A DNA stretch of 64,000 nucleotides from an uncultured Lentisphaeraceae bacterium (GCA_949282555.1 CASDPK010000001.1:1-64000), one strand, 5' to 3'. Positions 26,201-33,794 are shown, counted from the stretch's first letter. The notes: generated by a model from the letters alone, not told the origin. Made by a program: numbers and translations.

Positions 26201-26427
26201 CCCCGCTCGCTGGACCATCGGGACTGGTTCGACTTCGGCGCCGCGCGATTGACGACGCCATCCGTCAGCTTGTCCACGCCCCACGCGGCGACGGGGGAAG
26301 CATAGGCCGAAGCCGTCTTGCCCAACGCCACATTGGCCGGATCTTGATTCAAGGGCGCCTGCGCCCACCCGGTGAACGCCACCGCACCCGCCAACATCAA
26401 CGCGGGCCCTCGGCAATGCTTCTTCAT
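23224..26427 (-). CDS. Secreted GH20 beta-N-acetylhexosaminidase with discoidin-like and LamG domains
   Basis: The product is 1,067 residues with a signal peptide (MKKHCRG, hydrophobic core, GWAQA). Two F5/8-type-C-like domains come first (about 35-155 and 175-295), then a GH20 N-terminal domain and the catalytic barrel. GH20 marks are GLSLDVGRRFVP, the HLTDN segment, EFDSPGHA, and the Asp-Glu pair in NIGTDEYKGG near residue 670 that serves substrate-assisted catalysis. A LamG-like domain closes the protein (about 865-1065). An ATG six bases upstream abuts GGAGG, so I chose the second ATG, which is 7 bases from it. The enzyme should remove terminal HexNAc from host glycans outside the cell. 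The GTDEY form, rather than the usual GGDE, also occurs in lacto-N-biosidase-like GH20 enzymes, so the substrate is uncertain. Confidence 0.92.
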   Translation of the reverse strand: MKKHCRGPALMLAGAVAFTGWAQAPLNQDPANVALGKTASAYASPVAAWGVDKLTDGVVNRAAPKSNQSRWSSERGAPGWVQVDLCRPQTFQILQLEWEQPVVEAYHIELSDNGAAWATAFASKKVAEGHPVSDRVTLEAPVTARYVKVVVDKLKEGAYPSVSLYEVEIYAPHVSGTDKTTHKAVSASNGADAAAVIDDKRETAWQGVRGDAFTVDLGASLKYNRYRMEWAKAAPYRVEVSNDGKRWERAYVAREAPEASTEVTLELSHNQRYIRVTLEGAGAVSEFALFQDLDFVNAFDLAKRMLDGIAVGKEDTRLALPERFPKSIAVTYRGTDYEQVIDAERNIIRPLVDTTVAVGFRLESKNRPDNYQLHEVNVTVPGLHEAGTSINKKPKVIPELQQWYGATGAFSVRDGARIWVSPALGDAYLTVANRFAKDYQDIVGKPIAVARGSKPAAGDFLFVASDLPFDEETYEMHIGEAVTIEASHPTGAFWSTRTILQILKQTGGTIPRGDVRDYPKYKVRGLSLDVGRRFVPLHFLKSWASQMAWYKMNDFGLHLTDNTFDLSFGGFPLESKVPNLTNPEGMYYTKEAFRQFQLEAREQGVKVVPEFDSPGHALPFTEARPDLARPGKKEYLDVQNPGSAPFVQSVFDEYLDGENPVFLKDAVINIGTDEYKGGGQAEKEAFRKYQDTLLKYVLKKGHTPRAWGSQTENHGTTPVQVEGVQLYMWYIGYANAKAMYDLGYQMININDGETYIVPGAGYYYDYLDKSYLYTKFDPSNIYRSFKVPAGDPQILGAAYALWNDCTGGTDNGTADLESFDRLFHALPVMAAKTWGDGKDNTLPELEAIVKQVGYAPNTNPTYKVETKDELVLAYDFDAGATTRDGSKNGYNLLSEGENVAYEQGHDGTALSLKGGASYVKTPLTDKGVDTTLDFWVKRDANSGDDEQILFESEIGKISAVQARTGKLGFSREARDYTFDYALPKGEWVRITLVMQFTKTTLYVNGEKVQTLERVRSADNKKWVGKWASLVTPLMRIGSQTKAFKGQIDGLRLYDFAATPERVKTLRK

Positions 26428-26583
26428 GTTCATACCTCCATGTCAAAGGGTGAATGGTGCTCCGGAACCGTCGGATTGGTCATCCTTCCAGCAACATGCT
26501 CAATTCTATCACATCCGCCCCGACACTCCCAACAGATTTCAATTCGCCCCCCGCCCCCCGCAACACACCCTGCCATCACCAAG

Positions 26584-26638
26584 CCCTCCGTATCGCAAGG
26601 CGAGAAGCTCCGTATCTCACCCACAAACCCTCCGTATC
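26584..26638. repeat. Dispersed CTCCGTATC repeat, copy A
   Basis: The 328-base gap between the divergent GH20 and hom genes carries three CTCCGTATC words. The 31 bases at 26608-26638 match 49557-49587 in inverted orientation with one difference; an extra half copy lies at 26584-26594. I see no gene or RNA in the rest of the gap, which must hold the promoters of both neighbours. Confidence 0.75.
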
Positions 26639-26755
26639 GGAAAACGCGGTGCCGCCCACCACGCCACGCAAGGAAAACCGTCGCAGGTTTGCGCACGCTA
26701 CGGCACTTATGATACGTTATGCAACGTTTTGCAACCACGCATCAGGGAGAAGACG

Positions 26756-28060
26756 ATGAAGGAAGTCGGCGTTGGAATCATAGGATTCGGCACCGTGGGT
26801 GCCGGCGTAGCCGAGGGGCTCTTGAAAGGGGCCGACCTGATCACCCGCCGTTGCGGTGTGACCGTGGCGCTCAAGGGCGTCGCCGACCTCGACATCGAGA
26901 CGGACCGTGGCGTGGAGGTCCCCAAGACGTTGCTCTCCACCGATGCGCTGGCGCTCGTGGCGCGCCCCGACGTCGCGGTGGTGGTGGAGCTCATCGGCGG
27001 CACCGGCATTGCCTATACCGTGGTGAAGACCGCGCTTGAGGCCGGGAAATCCGTCGTCACCGCCAACAAGAAGTTGCTCGCCGAGAAGGGCGAGGAGCTC
27101 TTCGCCTTGGCCCGCGCCAAGGGGGTGGACCTCTACTTTGGGGCCAGCGTGGGCGGCGGCATCCCCATCATCCGCTCCCTGCGCGACGGCTTGGTGGCCA
27201 ACGACATCCGCGCCATTTACGGCATCCTCAACGGCACGTGCAACTACATCCTCACGCGCATGGCGCGCGAGGGTTCCGGCTTCGACGCCGTGCTGGCCGA
27301 CGCCCAACGCTTGGGCTACGCCGAGGCCAATCCCTCGCTGGACATCGACGGCTTTGACACCGCCCACAAGATTTGCATTTTGGCCTCGCTGGCGCATGGC
27401 GTGAGCGTGCCGCTCGACCAGGTGCCCGTCACCGGCATCCGCGGATTGGACCCGGTGGATGTGCATTACGCCGATGAGTTGGGCTACGTCATCAAACTGC
27501 TGGCCGTCTGCAAGGCCCATGGGAACCGCCTCGAAGTGCGCGTGAACCCCACGCTCGTGCCCAAGGATCACCCGCTGGCCTCGGTGAATGACGTCTTCAA
27601 CGCCGTGCTCGTCGATGGCTCCATGACCGGCGACACCCTCTATTATGGCAAGGGCGCCGGCCGCGCCGCCACCGCCAGCGCCGTGATTTCCGACATCGTC
27701 TCCGTGGCCCGCCATGTGGCCTCCGGCACGCCCCGCGAGGCGGAGCCGCTCCCGCCCTTGGCCCAGTCGGGCAAGGCGCTGTTGGCGCCGGAGGATTGCA
27801 CGAGCCGCTTCTATATCCGCCTCATGGTGCGGGAAGCCTGCGGCATGGTGGGGCGTTTCGCCACCATTTTGGGCGATCACGGCGTGAGCATCTTTGCCGC
27901 CAGCCAGCACGAGGCCACCGAGGCCCAGCGCGAGGCCGGCTACGTGCCGGTGGTCATCCTCACCCAGCCCGCCCGCGAAGGCGACATCCTTGCCGCCCTC
28001 ACGGAAATCACCGCGCAGGGCATCGTCCGCTCCATGCCGCTGCATATGTGCATGCTCTGA
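26756..28060 (+). CDS. hom: Homoserine dehydrogenase with C-terminal ACT domain
   Basis: This 434-residue enzyme reduces aspartate semialdehyde to homoserine for threonine and methionine synthesis. It shows the Rossmann motif GIIGFGTVGAG near the N-terminus, the TANKKLLA segment, the family signature GILNGTCNYIL, and a C-terminal ACT-like region (FYIRLMVREACGMVGRFATIL) expected to bind a feedback amino acid. Length is normal for the Hom-ACT family. A longer frame reaches upstream, but AGGGAGA 7 bases before ATG 26756 and the Rossmann start fix this choice. Aspartate kinase follows 98 bases downstream, so the pair forms the head of the aspartate pathway. Confidence 0.97.
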   Translation: MKEVGVGIIGFGTVGAGVAEGLLKGADLITRRCGVTVALKGVADLDIETDRGVEVPKTLLSTDALALVARPDVAVVVELIGGTGIAYTVVKTALEAGKSVVTANKKLLAEKGEELFALARAKGVDLYFGASVGGGIPIIRSLRDGLVANDIRAIYGILNGTCNYILTRMAREGSGFDAVLADAQRLGYAEANPSLDIDGFDTAHKICILASLAHGVSVPLDQVPVTGIRGLDPVDVHYADELGYVIKLLAVCKAHGNRLEVRVNPTLVPKDHPLASVNDVFNAVLVDGSMTGDTLYYGKGAGRAATASAVISDIVSVARHVASGTPREAEPLPPLAQSGKALLAPEDCTSRFYIRLMVREACGMVGRFATILGDHGVSIFAASQHEATEAQREAGYVPVVILTQPAREGDILAALTEITAQGIVRSMPLHMCML

Positions 28061-28158
28061 TAAGGGAATGGAGGGAAACCGCAGGCGCGGGACGCCCGCA
28101 CGGAATCCCAACCGTTTTCCCTCCGTCCCCGACCGTTCACAACCTAAGGAAAGCCTCC

Positions 28159-29535
28159 ATGAAAGTCTGCAAGTTCGGTGGTTCCTCCGTCGCTGATGAC
28201 GTCCAAGTCGCCAAAATCTGCGACATCGTGTCTGCCGATCCCGCCCGCCGCATCGTCGTGGTCTCCGCCCCCGGCAAGCGCAACAAGGCCGATACCAAGG
28301 TCACCGACCTCCTCATCGAGTGTGCCGGTGCCCGCCTCACCGACAAGGACCCGCAGGAGGTGCTCGAGGCCATCGTCGAGCGCTACGCCATCATTTATCG
28401 CGGCCTCGGGCTGGATCGCCACCCCGAAACGGAAGACGTGCTCGGCGAAATCCGCGCCGACCTTGAGCGCCGCCTGACGATGGAATTCACCGACGCCGCG
28501 CGCTTCATGGACGCCATGAAGGCCGCCGGCGAGGACAACGCCGCGCGCATCGTGGCCGCCGCCTTCCGGGCCCGCGGCATCCGTGCGGTCTACAAGAACC
28601 CCGGCGATGCGGGCCTGCTCATGTCCGACGACTTCGGCAACGCCCAGGTGCTCCCGGAATCCTACGGGCACCTCGCGGCCTTGGCCGACGCGGCCGAGCG
28701 CGAAATCGTCGTCTTCCCCGGCTTCTTCGGCGTCACCCGCGCGGGTGAGATCGCCACCTTCCCGCGGGGCGGCTCGGACATCACCGGCTCCATTCTCGCC
28801 GCCGCCGTCAAGGCCGAGGTCTACGAGAACTTCACCGACGTGGACGCCGTCTATCCCGTCGATCCCCGGTTGGTCCCCGAAGTCTCCGTGGGCATCCCCG
28901 AAATGACCTACCGCGAGATGCGCGAGCTCTCCTATGCCGGGTTCGGCGTCTTCCAGGACGAGGCGATCATCCCCGCCGTCAAGGCCGCCATCCCCATCAA
29001 CATCCGCAACACCAACCGCCCCGAGGCGCCCGGCACCATGATTGTGCACCACCGCCGCGCCCGTCAGGGCTCCGTGGTCGGCATCGCCTCCTCCGCGGGC
29101 TTCTGCACGCTGTATGTGGACAAGTACATGATGAACCGCGAGGTGGGCTTCGGGCGCAAGCTCCTCCAAATCCTCGAGGAGGAAGGCATTTCCTACGAGC
29201 ACATGCCCTCGGGCATCGACAACGTCTCCGTTGTCTTCCGCGAGAATGGCTTCACCCCGGACGTCGAAGCCCGCGTGCGCGACCACATCATGCGCGACCT
29301 CCAGCCCGACAATCTCCAGATCGAGCGCGGCACCGCCCTCATCATGATCGTTGGCGAGGGGCTCTATTACACCCCCGGCATGGCCGCCCACGCCACGCTC
29401 GCCCTCTTCCGTGAAGGCATCTCCCTCGACATGATGAACCAAGGCTCTTCCGAGATTTCCATGATGTTCGGCGTGCAGAGCTCCCACCGTGAAGCCGCCG
29501 TCCGCGCCCTCTATCATGCCTTCTTCAAGGACTGA
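28159..29535 (+). CDS. lysC: Aspartate kinase
   Basis: This 458-residue enzyme phosphorylates aspartate, the first step to lysine, threonine and methionine. The start MKVCKFGGSSVAD is the classic kinase motif KFGGSS, and FPRGGSDITGS is the conserved nucleotide/aspartate-binding loop. Two C-terminal ACT domains follow (from about residue 300). Its layout resembles the single-polypeptide kinase paired with hom in several bacteria (the YclM type). TAAGGA lies 8 bases before ATG. It is probably cotranscribed with hom; the spacer at 28070-28124 contains a GGAGGGAAA/TTTCCCTCC inverted repeat that could modulate the pair. lysC is used for the family; the isozyme type is unknown. Confidence 0.95.
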   Translation: MKVCKFGGSSVADDVQVAKICDIVSADPARRIVVVSAPGKRNKADTKVTDLLIECAGARLTDKDPQEVLEAIVERYAIIYRGLGLDRHPETEDVLGEIRADLERRLTMEFTDAARFMDAMKAAGEDNAARIVAAAFRARGIRAVYKNPGDAGLLMSDDFGNAQVLPESYGHLAALADAAEREIVVFPGFFGVTRAGEIATFPRGGSDITGSILAAAVKAEVYENFTDVDAVYPVDPRLVPEVSVGIPEMTYREMRELSYAGFGVFQDEAIIPAVKAAIPINIRNTNRPEAPGTMIVHHRRARQGSVVGIASSAGFCTLYVDKYMMNREVGFGRKLLQILEEEGISYEHMPSGIDNVSVVFRENGFTPDVEARVRDHIMRDLQPDNLQIERGTALIMIVGEGLYYTPGMAAHATLALFREGISLDMMNQGSSEISMMFGVQSSHREAAVRALYHAFFKD

Positions 29536-29557
29536 GCCCCGCGGCGCCATCCGCGCC

Positions 29558-29582
29558 AAGGGCCGCCCCCGGGGCGGCCCTT
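29558..29582 (+). terminator. Terminator after the hom-lysC pair
   Basis: AAGGGCCGCCCC and GGGGCGGCCCTT form a perfect 12-bp stem around one C, 20 bases after the lysC stop, followed by TTCCGTTTCC. The T-run is weak. Confidence 0.7.
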
Positions 29583-29670
29583 CCGTTTCCCGGGGAAGCC
29601 CGCCCAAAGAGGGTCGCGGCAGGGGGACTTCCGCCCCTGCGTTCCCATGTATGCCCCGGCTCAAAAGCCG

Positions 29671-29699
29671 TTGCCGAGGGGTGGGTTTTCTGCTATTCT
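29671..29699 (+). promoter_or_regulatory. Sigma-70-type promoter of the LysM lipoprotein gene
   Basis: TTGCCG (29671-29676), 17 bases, then TATTCT (29694-29699), the latter with an extended TGC. Transcription would start about 48 bases before the ATG. Confidence 0.65.
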
Positions 29700-29753
29700 A
29701 TGAGGCAATCGGATGGGAAATCCGATGCCGTTTTTCCTCCAGAGGAGTCTGTC

Positions 29754-30800
29754 ATGAAAAAACAAGCCTTGTTCGCCCTTTGCCTTACGGCCGCCTCCGC
29801 GCTGGTGGTCACGGGTTGCGCCACGAAGCAGGAAGCCGCCGAGTTGCGCGCCCAGCAGGAGGCCGCCGACGCCACGACCACGGAAGCCCGCGAAACCGCC
29901 TCCGACGTCAGCGCCGAGCCCCTTCCCGAGCCGGAAATCGTGCCCACCGTCACCGAGCCTCAGCCGAAGCCCGCCGAAAAGCCCGCCCCCACGGTGCGCC
30001 CGGTTCACCCGCAGCCCGTGCCCTACACCGTCACCGCCGGGGATTCGATCAGTGCGCTGGCCGTGCGTTTCGGCGTGCGCCAGCCTGACATCCTCGCGCT
30101 GAACCCCGAGATCCGCGCCAACCCGAACCGTCTGCGCATCGGCCAGAAGGTCATGTTGCCGCCCGGCACCGACGTTTCCAAGAAGCCCGTGCCCCGCAAA
30201 GCCGCCGCCCCGAAGGCCGCCACCGGCGGTGTGGTCTACACCGTGCAGTCCGGCGATGTGCTGGGAGGCATTGCCGCCCGCCACGGCGTGACCGTCAAGG
30301 CCATCAAGGAAGCCAACGGCCTGAAGAAGGATTTCATCGTTGTTGGGCAGAAGCTGACCATCCCGGGCGCCAAGAAGGTCGTCGCGCCCGCCAAGAAGTC
30401 CGCTTCCACCGCCAAGGCTGAGCCGAGGAAGGCGTCCGCCAAGCCCGCCGAAAAGCCCGCCAAGGCCGAACCCACGCCCGCGCCGGCCCAGGACAAGGCC
30501 GAGCCCGCCGCCGATGTGGTCGTGCCCGCGCCCGCCCCTGAAGGTGAGCAGGCCGGGGAAGAGGCGCTTCCGCCCCCGCCCCCGCCGGTCGCCCAGCCGC
30601 AGGGTGAGCCCGCCAAGGAGGCCACTCCCGCCCCCGCCACCCGTGACTACACGGTTCAGGAGGGTGAGGATCTCGTGAGCGTGGCGCTGCGTTGGGGCGT
30701 TTCCCTCCCGGCCCTGCGCGCGGCCAATGGCATCGACGAGGCCGCGGGCAACGCCGTCGCCCCGGGAACGACGCTCAAGATCCCCGTTGCCGCCGAGTGA
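29754..30800 (+). CDS. LysM-domain lipoprotein
   Basis: The 348-residue product begins MKKQALFALCLTAASALVVT and then has GC, a lipobox with the lipidated Cys at 22. Three LysM domains bind peptidoglycan: about 90-135 (YTVTAGDSISALAVRFGV), 160-205 (YTVQSGDVLGGIAARHGV) and 300-346 (YTVQEGEDLVSVALRWGV). They are joined by Pro/Ala/Lys-rich linkers that probably span the periplasm. AGAGGAG lies 6 bases before ATG. No enzymatic domain is visible, so it is likely a cell-wall-binding scaffold. Its position just before ftsW fits a role in envelope growth or division. Confidence 0.9.
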   Translation: MKKQALFALCLTAASALVVTGCATKQEAAELRAQQEAADATTTEARETASDVSAEPLPEPEIVPTVTEPQPKPAEKPAPTVRPVHPQPVPYTVTAGDSISALAVRFGVRQPDILALNPEIRANPNRLRIGQKVMLPPGTDVSKKPVPRKAAAPKAATGGVVYTVQSGDVLGGIAARHGVTVKAIKEANGLKKDFIVVGQKLTIPGAKKVVAPAKKSASTAKAEPRKASAKPAEKPAKAEPTPAPAQDKAEPAADVVVPAPAPEGEQAGEEALPPPPPPVAQPQGEPAKEATPAPATRDYTVQEGEDLVSVALRWGVSLPALRAANGIDEAAGNAVAPGTTLKIPVAAE

Positions 30801-30825
30801 CCTGACCCGGCTCCGCCGGATGGAC

Positions 30826-30856
30826 GAGGGGCGCGGGTTGCCGCGCCTCTCTTTTC
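30826..30856 (+). terminator. Terminator between the LysM gene and ftsW
   Basis: GGCGCGG-GTTG-CCGCGCC, extended by GAG/CTC pairs and followed by TCTTTTC, 26 bases after the LysM gene stop. Confidence 0.65.
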
Positions 30857-30899
30857 ATGTGAGAGACGCCCCAAAGATCCCCGGGAGAGGAGAGGAACG

Positions 30900-32015
30900 A
30901 TGCTGAAATTCTGCGTGCGCATGGTGATGATGCTGACCTTCGCGATGGCGGCGTTCGGCTTGCTCATCGTCTCCTATGCGGGGAAATCCCAAGGCCAGGG
31001 CCCCTATCACTTCTTCATCATGCAGGCGGCCTTCCTCGTGGCGGGGCTCATCGCGGCGGCCGTGATCTGCCGCGTGGACTACCGTTTCTTCCGGAATCCG
31101 GCGATCCTTTGGACGCTGGGGGCGGTGATGGTGGTGGCGTTGCTGATGGTCTTGACGCCGGGCATCGGGAAATCGGTCAAAGGTTCGCATCGTTGGATTG
31201 CGCTGGGCCCCATCAACGTGCAGCCCGTGGAGTTCGTCAAAGTGGGCATGGTGGTCTTCCTTTCGGCCTACTTGGAGCGGCTCGGAGGCATGGTCAACCG
31301 TTTCCGGCAGGGCTTTTTGATTCCCGTGGGGCTGCTCGGCGTTGTGGCGGGGCTGCTGGTGCTTCAGCCGGACTTCGGCGGCACGGCGGTGGTCTGCTTC
31401 CTCTCGGGGCTGATGCTCCTCATGGGTGGCGTGGGCGTCCGCAAGTGTTTGGCGCTGGCCGTCTTGGGCTTGCTCGCCATCGGTCTGCTCGTGCTGACGA
31501 ACGAGAACCGCATGCGCCGCCTCATGAACGAAAAGGAAGGCGAAAACTATCAGGCCCAGCAATCGGAAATCGCGTTCCGCAACGGCGGGATGTTCGGCGT
31601 CGGCCTCGGCGAGGGGATGCAAAAGGAGCACTACTTGCCCGAATGCCACACCGACTTTGTCTTTGCCGTCATCGGCGAGGATCTCGGGCTCGTGGCCACC
31701 GGCGCCGTGTGGACGGCGTTTGTGCTCCTTTTGGGCTGCGGCACCGTCATCGCCTTCCGTGCCCGCGACAAGCAGGGAATGCTGTTGGCCTTTGGCGCCA
31801 CCATGGTGCTCTGCGCGCAAGGCGCGGCCAACATGGCCGTGGTCACCCACGTCTTCCCCACCAAAGGGCTGGCGCTCCCCTTCTTCTCCTATGGGGGCTC
31901 CTGCTTGCTGGCCTCCTTCTGCGCCGTGGGTCTGCTGTTGGGCGTCGGACGGGTGACGCTGGAGGAGGAAGCCTCCCCGGAATCCGCCGCCAAACGCCTC
32001 CTTTCGCTGGATTGA
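30900..32015 (+). CDS. ftsW: SEDS-family peptidoglycan glycosyltransferase, FtsW-like
   Basis: This 371-residue polytopic membrane protein has about ten hydrophobic segments. SEDS signatures are present: KGSHRWIALGPINVQPVEF, LQPDFGGTAVV, the conserved HTDFVFAVIGEDLGL loop, and LPFFSYGGSCLLAS near the C-terminus. The family polymerises lipid II into glycan strands at the septum (FtsW) or side wall (RodA). The LPFFSYGGS form and length fit FtsW slightly better, but the paralogues are hard to separate by eye and no partner PBP lies here. GAGGAGAGGAACG precedes ATG. The HAD gene starts 18 bases downstream. Confidence 0.88.
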   Translation: MLKFCVRMVMMLTFAMAAFGLLIVSYAGKSQGQGPYHFFIMQAAFLVAGLIAAAVICRVDYRFFRNPAILWTLGAVMVVALLMVLTPGIGKSVKGSHRWIALGPINVQPVEFVKVGMVVFLSAYLERLGGMVNRFRQGFLIPVGLLGVVAGLLVLQPDFGGTAVVCFLSGLMLLMGGVGVRKCLALAVLGLLAIGLLVLTNENRMRRLMNEKEGENYQAQQSEIAFRNGGMFGVGLGEGMQKEHYLPECHTDFVFAVIGEDLGLVATGAVWTAFVLLLGCGTVIAFRARDKQGMLLAFGATMVLCAQGAANMAVVTHVFPTKGLALPFFSYGGSCLLASFCAVGLLLGVGRVTLEEEASPESAAKRLLSLD

Positions 32016-32033
32016 ACCAAGGAACCCCACCCC

Positions 32034-32708
32034 ATGCCCACGCTTTCCGAGCGCCCCCTCCTCGTTTGGGACTTCAACGGCACCCTGATTGACGACGTGC
32101 AGGCCTGTCTCGACGCCTTGAATGCCCTTCTGCGCCCCCGCGGCATCGCCCCGCTCTCGCGCGAAGACTACCGCCGCACCTTCCGTTTCCCCGTGGCCGA
32201 GTTTTACCGCGGCCTCGGCATGGCCCCCACCGATCCCTTCGACTGGGAGGCGCTGGCCGAAAGCTTCCACATGCGGTATCTCTTCTCCAAAACCATCGCC
32301 CCCCAACCCGGCGCCGCCGAGGCCATTGCCGCCTTCCGCGCCGCCGGCATTCGCCAAGGCGTCCTCTCCGCGCTGGAGCAAGGGTTGCTTGAGATACAGC
32401 TCCGCCAATTCGGGTTCGCCGAAGCCATGGACTTCGTCTGCGGCAGCCGCAACTACGACGGCGCCTCCAAGGAGGCCGCCGCCCGCGCGCTGGCCCTGCG
32501 CGATCCCGTTGTCCTCGTCGGCGACACCCTTCACGATGCCGAAGTCGCCCACTCCCTTGGGTGGGACTGCATCCTCTGTGCCGCCGGCCATCAGACCGAG
32601 GAGCGTCTGCGCACGGCAGGCGTCCCCGTGATTCCCACCCTGCACACCCTCCCCGAGATTATTTTTGGAAAGTTTGGAAAACCGCTTGCATCCGACACCC
32701 GCCTTTGA
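32034..32708 (+). CDS. HAD-superfamily hydrolase, phosphoglycolate-phosphatase-like
   Basis: The 224-residue protein has HAD motif I as LVWDFNGTLIDD (the first Asp is the nucleophile), a helical cap domain, motif II around GVLSALEQ, a lysine in YDGASKEAA (motif III), and VLVGDTLHDAEVAHSLG (motif IV acidic residues). The family dephosphorylates small metabolites such as phosphoglycolate or sugar phosphates; the substrate cannot be told. DFNGT in place of DFDGT is a tolerated variant. AAGGA lies 8 bases before ATG, and the 18-base spacing suggests cotranscription with ftsW. The promoter of the next tRNA gene lies inside its 3' end. Confidence 0.85.
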   Translation: MPTLSERPLLVWDFNGTLIDDVQACLDALNALLRPRGIAPLSREDYRRTFRFPVAEFYRGLGMAPTDPFDWEALAESFHMRYLFSKTIAPQPGAAEAIAAFRAAGIRQGVLSALEQGLLEIQLRQFGFAEAMDFVCGSRNYDGASKEAAARALALRDPVVLVGDTLHDAEVAHSLGWDCILCAAGHQTEERLRTAGVPVIPTLHTLPEIIFGKFGKPLASDTRL

Positions 32709-32714
32709 TATCAT
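32686..32714 (+). promoter_or_regulatory. Promoter of tRNA-Leu
   Basis: TTGCAT (32686-32691), a 17-base spacer and TATCAT (32709-32714), 17 bases before the mature tRNA 5' end. It overlaps the last codons of the HAD gene. Confidence 0.7.
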
Positions 32715-32731
32715 GAAAGGCGTTTTCCACC

Positions 32732-32815
32732 GCTCGGGTGGTGAAATGGCATACACGCATGCTTGAGGTGCATGTGGAGAGATCCGTGGGGGTTCGAGTC
32801 CCCCCCCGAGCACCA
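32732..32815 (+). tRNA. tRNA-Leu(GAG)
   Basis: The acceptor arms GCTCGGG and CCCGAGC pair fully, with a CCA end encoded. The anticodon stem CATGC/GCATG holds the loop TTGAGGT, anticodon GAG. There is a long variable arm as in class II tRNAs, and the T-loop TTCGAGT is present. Length is 84 bases. Confidence 0.96.
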
Positions 32816-32819
32816 TCCC

Positions 32820-32849
32820 AAGGCCGTATCCGAAAGGACGCGGTCTTTT
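32820..32849 (+). terminator. Terminator of tRNA-Leu
   Basis: AAGGCCGTATCC-GAAA-GGACGCGGTCTT forms a hairpin with one mismatch, followed by TT, four bases after the tRNA. Confidence 0.75.
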
Positions 32850-32864
32850 GTTTCGCCCCCGCGC

Positions 32865-32899
32865 CGAAAACCAAAACGGGGAGGCCGAAGCCTCCCCGT
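32865..32899 (-). terminator. Terminator of the YXW-repeat secreted-protein gene
   Basis: Read on the minus strand, ACGGGGAGGC-TTCG-GCCTCCCCGT is followed by TTTGGTTTT. It is a strong UUCG-capped intrinsic terminator 26 bases after the stop of the gene at 32925. Confidence 0.92.
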
Positions 32900-32924
32900 C
32901 ATGCACGTGCGCACAAGCGCAAGC

Positions 32925-33419
32925 TCACTCCTCCCAATGTCCTGGCACCCACGTGCGCGACGTCTCTTTGCCCTCCGGGTCGCGAACCACCTTCCAGTAG
33001 CCCTCCACCCATGTTTTGGCCGTTGCCTTGTCGTCAGGCTTGGGGACATAGGCCGGAAGGATTCCCGGCGTGCGCTCAGGCGTCACCACAGGCTGGACAA
33101 CCGTTGGCTGAACGACCACCGGTTGCGGCTGAACCACGGTGGGCGGCTGAACCACCACGGTGGTCTTGCGAACCACGGGCGTAGGCACAAGCGGAACGGA
33201 AAAGCCAAAGCTTCCATGGCGGCCCACGCGGGTGCCGACGCCAAAGCTCGCGCCCCAAGGGGTCACATGGACGCCCCATCCCCAGCTCGGCGGACGATAG
33301 TGCCCACCACGCCAGACCGGAGGCGGCGGGTGCGGCGGTCGAGGCCCGCCGTGTGGGCGTGCAAAGGTCGCACCGGCCACCAGAAGGATTACGGAGAAAG
33401 CGATTGTCAGACGTTTCAT
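32925..33419 (-). CDS. Small secreted protein with a Pro/Val/Gln repeat and a C-terminal W-x-x-G-x-W pair
   Basis: The 164-residue protein has a signal peptide (MKRLTIAFSVILLVAGATFA), then a Pro/His/Gly/Trp-rich stretch, then a Val-Val-Gln-Pro repeat region (about 85-115). The tail has two copies of W-V-x-G-x-W (WVEGYWKV and WVPGHWEE), a short motif seen in many small secreted proteins of PVC bacteria and proteobacteria. AGGAGG lies 4 bases before ATG, and a strong terminator ends the gene, so it is monocistronic. No enzymatic motif is visible; a cell-envelope or stress-related role is possible but unproven. Confidence 0.8.
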   Translation of the reverse strand: MKRLTIAFSVILLVAGATFARPHGGPRPPHPPPPVWRGGHYRPPSWGWGVHVTPWGASFGVGTRVGRHGSFGFSVPLVPTPVVRKTTVVVQPPTVVQPQPVVVQPTVVQPVVTPERTPGILPAYVPKPDDKATAKTWVEGYWKVVRDPEGKETSRTWVPGHWEE

Positions 33420-33516
33420 GGCGCCTCCTTTCTTCTGGGAAATAGAATATCAGGCCCCGCGGAATATGGCAACCACCCCCCAAAAATCCCCTTTGGACGG
33501 AAGCCCTAAATAATGC

Positions 33517-33546
33517 TTGACTCCAAGGTGTGGGAATCGCTATAAT
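33517..33546 (+). promoter_or_regulatory. Promoter of the tRNA-Val/tRNA-Pro operon
   Basis: TTGACT (33517-33522), an 18-base spacer and a consensus TATAAT (33541-33546). The likely start lies about 17 bases before tRNA-Val. Confidence 0.85.
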
Positions 33547-33569
33547 ATTTCCCGTTTTCACCCGTCTTT

Positions 33570-33646
33570 GGGGGATTAGCTCAGTTGGTTAGAGCGTCTG
33601 CTTGACATGCAGAAGGTCACTGGTTCGAGTCCAGTATCTCCCACCA
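33570..33646 (+). tRNA. tRNA-Val(GAC)
   Basis: The acceptor GGGGGAT pairs with ATCTCCC (one G-U), and CCA is encoded. Anticodon stem TCTGC/GCAGA with loop TTGACAT gives anticodon GAC. D-loop AGTTGGTTA and T-loop TTCGAGT are normal. It is three bases upstream of tRNA-Pro. Confidence 0.97.
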
Positions 33647-33649
33647 AAT

Positions 33650-33726
33650 CGGACCGTAGCGCAGCCTGGTAGCGCGTTTGCTTGGGGTGCAAAAGGTCTC
33701 GGGTTCAAATCCCGACGGTCCGACCA
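33650..33726 (+). tRNA. tRNA-Pro(GGG)
   Basis: Acceptor CGGACCG pairs with CGGTCCG, and CCA is encoded. Anticodon stem TTTGC/GCAAA with loop TTGGGGT gives anticodon GGG. T-loop TTCAAAT. It is cotranscribed with tRNA-Val. Confidence 0.97.
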
Positions 33727-33734
33727 TCCCTTTC

Positions 33735-33760
33735 GGCAGACCTTTGGGTCTGCCCTTTTT
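33735..33760 (+). terminator. Terminator of the tRNA operon
   Basis: GGCAGACC-TTTG-GGTCTGCC followed by CTTTTT, eight bases after tRNA-Pro. Confidence 0.92.
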
Positions 33761-33794
33761 GTTCCCAGAGAAGTTTCGCGCATCCTTTTTGGGC

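Noticed and set aside
26584-26640. CRISPR array from the CTCCGTATC words
   Set aside because: Units are 9 bases with irregular 15-25-base spacing and only three copies; there is no leader or cas gene.
26372-26755. N-terminal extension of homoserine dehydrogenase by about 128 codons
   Set aside because: The extension crosses the GH20 start region and repeat words and has no homology sense. ATG 26756 directly precedes the Rossmann motif and has a ribosome site.
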